Below are positions 1 to 5,833 of a stretch of DNA of 5,833 nucleotides, piece by piece. The notes beneath the pieces are model-generated. The model saw only the letters and a list, made by a program, of their open reading frames with translations. It was not told the origin of the DNA and ran no database searches. This DNA comes from Acidobacteriota bacterium (GTDB lineage: Bacteria > Acidobacteriota > Aminicenantia > Aminicenantales > Aminicenantaceae). Position numbers and translations under genes: made by a program. Every line of letters starts with the position of its first letter. The stretch's first letter is position 1. The stretch is taken from positions 1-5,833 of the forward strand of contig JAUWSR010000245.1 of the NCBI GenBank assembly GCA_030609975.1. Direction: 5' to 3'.

Positions 1-8
1 AGCTAGTG

Positions 9-28
9 GTCATTGCGAGGAGCGAAGC
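9..28. repeat. Partial copy of the GTCATTRCGAG...GAGCGAAGC repeat unit
   Basis: This 20-base stretch reads GTCATTGCGAG followed directly by GAGCGAAGC. The same two blocks recur at 35-64, where they are separated by 10 extra bases (CGAACGCAGT). It looks like a second, shorter copy of the outer end of the neighbouring palindrome. Its last bases (21-28) also form the outermost part of the larger inverted repeat at 21-141, so the two are nested. It may be the remnant of a tandem or nested insertion, or the start of a cluster continuing beyond the left edge. Confidence 0.6.
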
Positions 29-141
29 GCTTTTGTCATTACGAGCGAACGCAGTGAGCGAAGCAACCTTATTGTGCATCGCTTAAACAATGAGGTTGCT
101 TCGCCTCCTACGGAGGCTCACAATGACAAGAGTGTTTCGCT
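21..141. repeat. Long imperfect palindromic intergenic repeat (REP/MITE-like)
   Basis: Arms at 21-75 and 87-141 are inverted copies of each other around an 11-base loop (76-86). By hand alignment 42 of 55 positions match. The inner ends (GAAGCAACCT-ATTGT and its complement) and the outer TTGTCATT block are nearly perfect. Mismatches concentrate in the middle of the arms at 47-57 against 105-115, exactly where the right arm folds on itself as a perfect hairpin (GCCTCC-TAC-GGAGGC, 103-117). This suggests a branched, cruciform-like fold. The element starts 26 bases beyond the stop codon of the acyl-CoA dehydrogenase gene and encodes nothing recognisable. Repeats with a GTCATTGCGAG...GAAGCAA core are widespread intergenic palindromes in many bacterial genomes, usually non-coding and multi-copy. 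In an RNA it would form a large stem and could shield the 3' end of the transcript. No T-tract follows the stem on either strand, so I do not call it an intrinsic terminator. Confidence 0.85.
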
Positions 142-167
142 GTAAACAGAATTAAAAACAGACAATC

Positions 168-1319
168 CTAGGTCTTAATAGGGCCGATAACCTCTCGCCC
201 CACAACCATTCTCTGTATGGAATTTGTGCCTTCGTAGATCTGAAGCAGCTTCGCATCCCGCATGAGTTTTTCCATGGGATAATCCTTCATGTAACCGTAT
301 CCGCCCAGAATATCTAAGGCCGTATTCGTGACACTCATGGCTACGTCTGATGCATAGAACTTGGCTATGGCTGATTCTTTCCCCACCGGAAGATCGTTAT
401 CCAGTCTCCAGGCGGCATTCCAGACTAAAAAGCGGGCTGCGCTGATCTCAGCCGCCATCTGGGCGATCTTGAAAGAGATATCCTGAAAAAGAGCGATAGG
501 TTTCCCGAACTGAACTCGTGTCTTAGCGTATTCGATGGCGTATTCAAGAGCGGCACGAGCGACGCCCACTCCACCGGCACCCACCGGAGCACGGGTCTTG
601 TCCAATGTCTTCATGGCGATGATGAACCCCATTCCCTCTTTGGCCAACAAATTGGAAGCCGGGATCCGCACATCCTCAAAATAGAGCTCACAGGTATTCG
701 AAGCCCGGTGTCCCATCTTGTCTTCCTCTTTTCCAATAGTGATGCCCTTGGTTTCTCGAGGTACTATAAAAGCGCTCATGCCACGCGCTCCCTTGTCCGG
801 ATCAGTCTTCGCGAACACCACATACATGCTGGCTAGGCCTCCATTGGTTATGAAACACTTGGAACCGTTTATCACGTATTCATCCCCGACCTTTTCCGCT
901 TTCGTTGCCAGGCCCCCCGCATCCGAACCGGCCTCTCGTTCAGTCAAACAGAAGGCTGCTAAGGAAGGCTTTTCGGTAAACGGCTGCAGAAAGGTCTTTT
1001 TCTGATCAGGCGTCCCGAAGAGGATAACGGGAGTGAACGCCAAAGAGCTCGCCATGATGGTTGTGTACATACCAGCGCATCCCCAGGCCAATTCCTCGCT
1101 GATGATGATGGTATCCATATGGCTGAGGGCGCCGCCATTATATTCCTCGGGAATTCCGCATGTGACAAATCCAACCTCAAAAGCTTTTTCTATAAAATCC
1201 CAGTGAAACTTTTCACCTTTGTCGTATTCCGCAGCACGCGGGCGCATTTCCTTCGCGGCAAATTCCCGGGCCATCTCCTGGAGTGCTATTTGCTCCTCGG
1301 TCAAACTGAAATCTATCAC
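168..1319 (-). CDS. Acyl-CoA dehydrogenase (short/medium-chain, FAD-dependent)
   Basis: Predicted 383-residue flavoenzyme that oxidises an acyl-CoA thioester to the trans-2-enoyl-CoA and passes electrons to electron-transfer flavoprotein, in the cytoplasm. All three family domains are present: an N-terminal helical domain beginning IDFSLTEEQ, a central beta domain, and a C-terminal helical domain. Family signature 1 is seen as CLTEREAGSDAGG at residues 124-136. Signature 2 runs from D336 to D355 around LGGYGYMKDYP. The catalytic base is Glu363 in IYEGTNSIQR, the position used by butyryl- and medium-chain enzymes rather than by isovaleryl or long-chain types. RVQFGKPI in the C-terminal domain is also typical. 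Length matches the usual 380 or so. I chose GTG at 1319 because AAGGAGG lies 5 bases upstream; an in-frame TTG at 1382 would add 21 residues that do not resemble the family. No ETF, thiolase or CoA ligase lies nearby, so the acyl chain cannot be named; butyryl-CoA-like or another short-chain substrate is plausible. Confidence 0.96.
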   Translation of the reverse strand: MIDFSLTEEQIALQEMAREFAAKEMRPRAAEYDKGEKFHWDFIEKAFEVGFVTCGIPEEYNGGALSHMDTIIISEELAWGCAGMYTTIMASSLAFTPVILFGTPDQKKTFLQPFTEKPSLAAFCLTEREAGSDAGGLATKAEKVGDEYVINGSKCFITNGGLASMYVVFAKTDPDKGARGMSAFIVPRETKGITIGKEEDKMGHRASNTCELYFEDVRIPASNLLAKEGMGFIIAMKTLDKTRAPVGAGGVGVARAALEYAIEYAKTRVQFGKPIALFQDISFKIAQMAAEISAARFLVWNAAWRLDNDLPVGKESAIAKFYASDVAMSVTNTALDILGGYGYMKDYPMEKLMRDAKLLQIYEGTNSIQRMVVGREVIGPIKT

Positions 1320-1324
1320 GGTTG

Positions 1325-1331
1325 CCTCCTT
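1325..1331 (-). promoter_or_regulatory. Shine-Dalgarno sequence of the acyl-CoA dehydrogenase
   Basis: Reading the minus strand, AAGGAGG is followed by the 5-base spacer CAACC and then GTG at 1319. It is a near-consensus ribosome binding site at good spacing. It decides the start codon in favour of GTG over the TTG 63 bases upstream. The overlapping starts of rodA and the radical SAM gene have no comparable site, so this gene appears to recruit ribosomes independently. Confidence 0.85.
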
Positions 1332-1353
1332 GGGATTATTAACTATGGCCCAG

Positions 1354-1382
1354 ATGATATTATCTACACTTCCACTCGTCAA
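1354..1382 (-). promoter_or_regulatory. Candidate sigma-70-type promoter for the acyl-CoA dehydrogenase
   Basis: On the minus strand, TTGACG (1382-1377, five of six matches to TTGACA) is followed after exactly 17 bases by TATCAT (1359-1354, five of six matches to TATAAT). Transcription would begin near 1347, giving a leader of roughly 27 bases that still carries the Shine-Dalgarno site at 1331-1325. The -35 box overlaps the stop codon of the radical SAM gene. The spacing, location and fit to the ribosome binding site are consistent. Two hexamers can occur by chance, and the sigma factor of this organism is unknown. Confidence 0.55.
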
Positions 1383-3868
1383 GCGGAATCCTGCCCCTTG
1401 AACACAATTTTTTCTCGGACAAGATGGAAGGCAGGATGATCTATCTCGAACAAGGACTTCACTAACTCCTGAATTCGGGGAGGTTTCCCACGGTTTAAAA
1501 AAATGGAAAAATAGATTTTATGAGATGCCTGATCGATCCATATCATATATTTTGAAGAATCTCCTGTTCCCAGGTCAGAGTTTATTATACGGTCTTCCGC
1601 AAATCTTAAAGCGGCAAGTCTCCCGTCTGTGCCTTCAGGATAATTGCCGGTTAGTGTTTTCTGAAAAGCCGTATCAGAAAAAGACAATGAATAGACCAAA
1701 CATTCCAACTGCTCATTCAAACTCCCGGCGGCCTTATCTACTTTCATAAACTTTAACGCCTTTACGCCGGGCGGAAGTTTCTCGTTGAGGGCTGACAAGA
1801 ACTCATCTGGCTCAAAATCAAATCGGGACTTGAACTCCATGAGCTCTTCTTTTCCTTCCATTCCCAAGGCCAAGGCAGGGATAAAACTCAGGAGCATTTT
1901 AGGGTGGTATCCTTGGGAAAATTCTGTGCTTATACCGGCTCTCCGGATCCCCCGCTGCAGAATGAGCGATAGCTCGATGTGGGAAGTATACCTGGCATCC
2001 CCGGTTTTAGCATAGGTCAAGCGATAACGATGGATTGTCTCTGTGGGTTGCCCGATCTGGTGCCAAACCCCCTCCAACTTCTCCTGGTCCCTATCAGAGA
2101 TGTCCTCAGATCGATATCCGAAGTCACATCCCTGACAATCTTTGCACATTTCAGGAGCGCAGGGAGGGCTGCATTTTTCTGCCAAGGCCAGATCCAATTC
2201 CGAAAGAAGATGGGATTTTTTTAAGCCTGTGCTAATAAAATCCCAGGGCAACACGGATTTACGGTCGATAGCTGCGAGATATTGGCGATAATCCAATCTG
2301 TTTTTCTGAAAAGCATTTTCCCAGAGGGAAAAGTCAAAGCTGTCTTTCCAGCTGTCAAAACGTGCCCCTGCCTGCCAGGCCGTTATCAGAACCGGCGTCA
2401 GACGCCGGTCCCCCCTGGAGAAAACCGCTTCGAGCACCGAGTTTTTAAGCCCATGTTCCTTAAAATGGACAAAGCGATATTTTCTTAGACGGGATTTAAG
2501 ATACCTATGCTTCGCGTCTAACTCATCCTCTGCAGTCATGGCAACCCACTGAAAAGGAGTGTGAGGCTTGGGTATAAAGGATGCCACACTCAGGTTTATC
2601 TGTGGGGATTTTTTGAGGATTCTGTAGCCAATGCGGATGATCTCCTCAACCAAAGATACGATTCCCTGGATATCCTCCGGCTTCTCGGTAGGAAGCCCCA
2701 GCATAAAATACAATTTAATTTTCCGCCAACCATGGGAAAAGGCATTCTCCACAGCCTCCCAAATATCCTCATCGCTCAGATGTTTATTGATAACCCGGCG
2801 CAGTCTATCTGTGCCTGCTTCAGGAACAAGCGTAAATCCTGTTTTTCGGACCCGGATTATATTTTCCGCAATCTCTTTCGTTAAAGCTTTGGGCCGTAAG
2901 GATGAGAGTGAGAGTGCGACTTTACGTGAGTCCAGATGCTGCATCAGGTCCAAGATCACCTCAGGAAGACAGGGATAATCTCCTACGGAAAGAGCGGATA
3001 AGGAAACATCCTCATAACCTGTATTCGCTACACTCCTCAAGATCGTTTGCTTGACAGCCTGCGGGCTTTTTGACCTTACTGGAAAATAGAGCTGTCGCGC
3101 TTGACAGAAACGGCAGTTTTGGGGGCTACCCCGTGCGACTTCCATGCTGACTCGGTCAAAGATGATCTGGATATTGGGCACAAGGATGTCCTCTGGAAAA
3201 GGCACATCTTCAAAGGGAAATAACACCCGCTTCTGGACGGACCCGGTGGTGAGTGAAGGCACATAGACCCCCTTTACCTCAGAAAGGTCTTTCAACCTCC
3301 GCTCCTTGGGCACGTCTTGGCTTTTAAATTCTTGCAGTGCTGCTGCGATCTCTAAAAAGGCTTGCTCTCCATCGCCGATCAAAAACAGGTCAAAGAGTGG
3401 GGCTACCGGTTCGGGGTTGAAGGCCGCAGGTCCTCCTCCTATCACTAACGGATATGACAGATCTCGATCTGCCGCAAGGAAAGGGATTTTGCCTAGACTC
3501 AGGATGGTGAGGATGTTGCTAAAATTCAGTTCATACAACAGCGAAAAACCCAGAACATCGAAGTTAGTCAGGGGAATCTTGTTTTCCAGCGAAAAAAGCG
3601 GATAATTCTTCCGACGCAGTTCGGCTTCAAAGTCAGGCCATGGGGCAAAAACTCTCTCTGCCAAATATTTCGGGTGACTATTGAGCAGGTGGTAAAGGAT
3701 CTTTTGCCCCAGATAGGACATCCCCACTTCGTAGAGATCGGGAAACGCCAGGGCGATCTTCAGATCTACTGTTGCAGGATCTTTTTTTACAGCATTCCAT
3801 TCTCCTCCCACATACCGACCCGGCTTCTGGACGTTCTCTAGGAGATCAGTGAGGACAGTTTTACACAT
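1379..3868 (-). CDS. Fused radical SAM protein (TIGR03960 family) with C-terminal DUF2344/TIGR03936 domain
   Basis: An 829-residue cytoplasmic protein of unknown substrate. Residues about 35-190 form a Rossmann-like domain of the B12-binding type without the cobalamin DxHxxG motif; it carries GGGPAAFNPEP (144-154) and GDGE (165-168). Residues about 235-470 form the radical SAM barrel, with VPEAG (348-352) and GLPTE (391-395). The cluster motif reads RGS-PQN-CRFC at 246-255: Cys252 and Cys255 are present, but the first cysteine is Ser248, so the standard CX3CX2C is broken. A cysteine-rich segment follows (C566, C570, C575, C578, C581). The DUF2344 domain starts near residue 612, with YTSHIEL and FSQGYHPKM. 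In some bacteria the two halves are separate genes; here they are one continuous frame. The ATG at 3868 overlaps the rodA stop by 8 bases (AATGTGTAA). A TTG two codons upstream is possible but unneeded. No Shine-Dalgarno is evident, so translation is probably coupled to rodA. A role in RNA or protein modification linked to growth is sometimes guessed for the family but is not shown here. Confidence 0.93.
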   Translation of the reverse strand: MCKTVLTDLLENVQKPGRYVGGEWNAVKKDPATVDLKIALAFPDLYEVGMSYLGQKILYHLLNSHPKYLAERVFAPWPDFEAELRRKNYPLFSLENKIPLTNFDVLGFSLLYELNFSNILTILSLGKIPFLAADRDLSYPLVIGGGPAAFNPEPVAPLFDLFLIGDGEQAFLEIAAALQEFKSQDVPKERRLKDLSEVKGVYVPSLTTGSVQKRVLFPFEDVPFPEDILVPNIQIIFDRVSMEVARGSPQNCRFCQARQLYFPVRSKSPQAVKQTILRSVANTGYEDVSLSALSVGDYPCLPEVILDLMQHLDSRKVALSLSSLRPKALTKEIAENIIRVRKTGFTLVPEAGTDRLRRVINKHLSDEDIWEAVENAFSHGWRKIKLYFMLGLPTEKPEDIQGIVSLVEEIIRIGYRILKKSPQINLSVASFIPKPHTPFQWVAMTAEDELDAKHRYLKSRLRKYRFVHFKEHGLKNSVLEAVFSRGDRRLTPVLITAWQAGARFDSWKDSFDFSLWENAFQKNRLDYRQYLAAIDRKSVLPWDFISTGLKKSHLLSELDLALAEKCSPPCAPEMCKDCQGCDFGYRSEDISDRDQEKLEGVWHQIGQPTETIHRYRLTYAKTGDARYTSHIELSLILQRGIRRAGISTEFSQGYHPKMLLSFIPALALGMEGKEELMEFKSRFDFEPDEFLSALNEKLPPGVKALKFMKVDKAAGSLNEQLECLVYSLSFSDTAFQKTLTGNYPEGTDGRLAALRFAEDRIINSDLGTGDSSKYMIWIDQASHKIYFSIFLNRGKPPRIQELVKSLFEIDHPAFHLVREKIVFKGQDSA

Positions 3869-4952
3869 TGACAAAACGACGCATTTTCACATTGATGACT
3901 AAAGAGACTGCAAAATAATTCGTGAGCAGCGAAGATCCGCCATAACTCAGAAGTGGCAGGGGTATTCCTGCTACCGGGAACAGACCGATGGTCATCAAAA
4001 CATTTATGAAGAACTGACATGCGATCAACATGGCTACCATATAGATGAGGTATACTCCGGTACGATCCCGGGCTTTCTCCACAGATAAAAAAAGGCGCGC
4101 TAAAAATAGGAAATAAAAAAAAGAAATGAAGACAACTCCAATAAAACCAAACTCCTCACCTATAACCGAAAATATAAAATCCGTGTGTCTGGCCGGCAAA
4201 AAACGCAGCTGGCTTTGGCTGCCCTTTTTATAGCCTTTCCCCAGAAAACCTCCCGAGCCCACCGCGATCTTGGACTGGAGGATGTGATAACCTGATCCCA
4301 GAGGATCCTGTTCAGGATTCAGAAGAGTGATCACCCTTTGTTTCTGGTAATCTTTTAGCGCAAAATTCCAGCCGGCGATACCGAGGATAAGAGCTAAGAT
4401 CACAAAGACGATCACGATCTTCCGATTCAATCCCGCCAATAAAAGTGCAGCTAAAAATATCGGCACATAGCTCAAAGCCGTACCCAAATCCGGCTGCAAG
4501 CTGATCAGTAACATCGGAGCAAAAACAACGACACTGCTCAGTATGCCCTCACTGCTTGAAAGCTGTGCCTTTTTGTGTCTGGAAAAGATGAGGGCCATCA
4601 GCAGGATGACCGCAATTTTTGTGATCTCGGATGGCTGGATCTGAAAGAAAGGGAGTTGAAACCAACTCTTGGCCCCGGATATGATCCTACCGAAAACCAG
4701 CACTCCCAACAATAAGACCATGCAAAAAGTATAAAAATACAACGAATAGGTGATCACGACATTGTAATCGATGGTCAGAAGCAGCAATAAAGCCAACAGC
4801 CCGACAGCGATCCAGAATAACTGACGAAGATGAAAGTTACCCGGGATATAATGAGAGCTGCTGTAAATAACGGCCACTCCGATCAGGGAATTGATCAACA
4901 AAAGCAGGATCAAGGCCCAATCGATGTGATGTATCAGAGTTCTACTGATCAT
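3861..4952 (-). CDS. rodA: Rod-shape peptidoglycan glycosyltransferase RodA (SEDS family)
   Basis: A 363-residue inner-membrane protein that polymerises lipid II into glycan strands during cell elongation, working with PBP2. About ten hydrophobic segments can be seen, near residues 12-32, 42-61, 65-88, 109-124, 137-153, 159-175, 179-195, 266-291, 301-327 and 342-357. Family motifs are GAKSWF (93-98), QPDLGTA (153-159), the large extracellular loop with NPEQDPLGSGYH, and PARHTDFIFSVIGEE. That last motif contains Asp258, equivalent to the essential Asp262 of E. coli RodA. The FtsW/RodA/SpoVE signature lies at 317-341 (GLFPVAGIPLPLLSYGGSS). The length matches E. coli RodA (370). The partner being PBP2 and the HTDF motif favour RodA over FtsW. 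I chose ATG at 4952 (MISRTLIHHIDW); the frame stays open to 5189, but that upstream part lies inside mrdA and does not look like a membrane protein. The start overlaps the mrdA stop by 11 bases with no clear Shine-Dalgarno, which suggests translational coupling. Confidence 0.96.
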   Translation of the reverse strand: MISRTLIHHIDWALILLLLINSLIGVAVIYSSSHYIPGNFHLRQLFWIAVGLLALLLLLTIDYNVVITYSLYFYTFCMVLLLGVLVFGRIISGAKSWFQLPFFQIQPSEITKIAVILLMALIFSRHKKAQLSSSEGILSSVVVFAPMLLISLQPDLGTALSYVPIFLAALLLAGLNRKIVIVFVILALILGIAGWNFALKDYQKQRVITLLNPEQDPLGSGYHILQSKIAVGSGGFLGKGYKKGSQSQLRFLPARHTDFIFSVIGEEFGFIGVVFISFFYFLFLARLFLSVEKARDRTGVYLIYMVAMLIACQFFINVLMTIGLFPVAGIPLPLLSYGGSSLLTNYFAVSLVINVKMRRFVNV

Positions 4953-5833
4953 ACGATTGACGATAGAGAGCAAACATTTCGCGGGCGATCGGAGCCGCGG
5001 TGGTGCCTCCCATTCCTCCAAATTCCACAATAACCGTGACCACAATTTCAGGATTGTCTCGAGGAGCAAAACCAGAGAACCAGGAATGAGTGGCGATCTT
5101 CTGTCCAGCCTGCTCCAGGCGTTCTGCAGTCTCTCTGCTGACCACTTGCGTAGATCCGGTTTTTCCGCAGACATCAAAGCCCGACACACGTGCGGCCCGC
5201 GCTGTGCCTTCCTGATTGACGCACAGCCACATGCCTCGGACCACCTTTTCCACTAAGGCAGGATCCAGGCCGGTCTGCCGTTCACCACTTATCTGAGATT
5301 GGGATAAGATCAAGTGGGGACGAACAATTTTTCCCCGAGATGCAACAGCCGCAGTCATAACCGCGGTCTGTAGAGGTGTCACTAACAAGGGACCTTGTCC
5401 GATAGAGACGGAGATGGTCTCCCCAGGATACCAAGGCGCATTGCGGGCGCGTCTTTTCCACTCGGGATCAGGGACCAATCCGGCTTTTTCTCCGTACAAA
5501 TCTATTCCGGTCGGTGAGCCCAGGCCGAACTTTCGGGAATAACGAGCGATCTCCTCAATACCCAGTCGCACACCCAACTGATAAAAGTAGACATTGCAGG
5601 AATGCTGAATACCTTGATAGAGATCCATGCGGCCATGTCCAGGTTTGAACCAACATGAGAAGGGGTGGTTGTAGATACGAACAGATCCTGAGCAATAAAA
5701 CGTTGTCTGATCACTGATCAATCTCAAATCTAAAGCGGCCAATGCCATCACGAGCTTAAAAACTGAACCTGGAGAGTACAATCCCCGGATAGCACGGTTT
5801 TCCAAAGGATGATCCGGATTATTCACAAACTCG
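4942..5833 (-). CDS. mrdA: Penicillin-binding protein 2, transpeptidase domain (5' end outside the window)
   Basis: The C-terminal 296 residues of a class B penicillin-binding protein, the DD-transpeptidase that crosslinks peptidoglycan in the periplasm during elongation. The gene enters from the right edge, so the N-terminal membrane anchor and dimerisation domain are not visible. The visible frame begins E-F-V-N-N-P-D. All three active-site motifs are present: SVFK with the nucleophilic serine at 5764-5766 (in YSPGSVFK), SCN with its serine at 5599-5601 (HSCNVYFYQLG), and KTGS with its lysine at 5161-5163 (CGKTGSTQ). FGLGSPTGIDLYGE and SIGQGPLLVTPLQ are typical of the PBP2 subgroup. About 273 residues follow the active serine, slightly fewer than in E. 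coli PBP2. Linkage to rodA separates it from the division protein FtsI. It ends at TAG (4944-4942), 11 bases inside rodA. The promoter of the cluster must lie upstream, beyond the window. Confidence 0.95.
   Translation of the reverse strand, partial: EFVNNPDHPLENRAIRGLYSPGSVFKLVMALAALDLRLISDQTTFYCSGSVRIYNHPFSCWFKPGHGRMDLYQGIQHSCNVYFYQLGVRLGIEEIARYSRKFGLGSPTGIDLYGEKAGLVPDPEWKRRARNAPWYPGETISVSIGQGPLLVTPLQTAVMTAAVASRGKIVRPHLILSQSQISGERQTGLDPALVEKVVRGMWLCVNQEGTARAARVSGFDVCGKTGSTQVVSRETAERLEQAGQKIATHSWFSGFAPRDNPEIVVTVIVEFGGMGGTTAAPIAREMFALYRQSYDQ

Noticed and set aside
9..141. CRISPR array or tRNA at the left edge
   Set aside because: There are no evenly spaced identical repeats with unique spacers, and no cloverleaf with a T-loop GTTCRA. 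The structure is fully explained by one inverted repeat plus a partial copy.
154..175. Intrinsic terminator after the acyl-CoA dehydrogenase (AGAC/GTCT stem then a run of five T on the minus strand)
   Set aside because: The stem is only four base pairs with an eight-base loop, too weak to call. The large palindrome beyond it has no T-tract.
1320..1382. Longer version of the acyl-CoA dehydrogenase starting at TTG 1382
   Set aside because: The 21 extra residues do not resemble the family N-terminus, and there is a strong Shine-Dalgarno 5 bases before GTG at 1319. The TTG also falls within the candidate -35 box.
718..3605. Plus-strand open frames opposite the acyl-CoA dehydrogenase and radical SAM genes
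   Set aside because: They are antisense to genes with clear family motifs, are short, have no convincing ribosome sites and give sequences with no recognisable domain.
3869..3874. TTG start two codons before the ATG of the radical SAM gene
   Set aside because: Possible, but ATG at 3868 is the better codon, gives the usual N-terminus of the family and still overlaps rodA. Neither start has a clear Shine-Dalgarno.
4087..4122. Homopolymer runs (A7 at 4087-4093 and A8 at 4115-4122 on the + strand) as programmed frameshift sites in rodA
   Set aside because: They encode Phe-rich parts of a membrane segment, and the RodA frame continues correctly through both. No alternative product is evident.
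4953..5189. N-terminal extension of RodA to 5189
   Set aside because: It lies wholly inside the mrdA transpeptidase coding region and gives a charged stretch unlike RodA. The family start fits MISRTLIHHIDW at 4952.

Overview
All four protein genes in this window lie on the minus strand, so the natural reading order runs from the right edge to the left. In that order they are the C-terminal half of a class B penicillin-binding protein (PBP2, mrdA), a complete rodA, a complete fused radical SAM/DUF2344 protein (TIGR03960 plus TIGR03936 families), and a complete acyl-CoA dehydrogenase. A long palindromic repeat fills the left edge, just past the last stop codon. Coding density is very high. The only non-coding stretches are 59 bases before the acyl-CoA dehydrogenase and 167 bases at the left edge.

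The first three genes form a compact unit. mrdA and rodA overlap by 11 bases, and rodA and the radical SAM gene overlap by 8 bases. PBP2 and RodA are the transpeptidase and glycosyltransferase pair that builds the lateral wall of rod-shaped cells. From general knowledge, the radical SAM family is often found next to rod-shape genes, but its substrate is not known. The acyl-CoA dehydrogenase follows after a short gap that holds a good sigma-70-like promoter and a strong Shine-Dalgarno sequence. It is probably a separate metabolic gene that happens to lie downstream rather than part of the wall cluster.

The organism is probably a Gram-negative bacterium with a rod-complex operon. The mrdA-rodA-fused radical SAM order, the acyl-CoA dehydrogenase of fatty-acid or syntrophic type, and the GTCATTGCGAG-type intergenic palindrome would fit a Desulfobacterota (former Deltaproteobacteria) or similar anaerobe. 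This is inference from gene content, not proof.

The most unusual observation is in the radical SAM protein. The first cysteine of its CX3CX2C iron-sulfur motif is a serine (AGC codon at 3125-3127), while the rest of the protein looks intact. No clearly new multi-gene system is visible.
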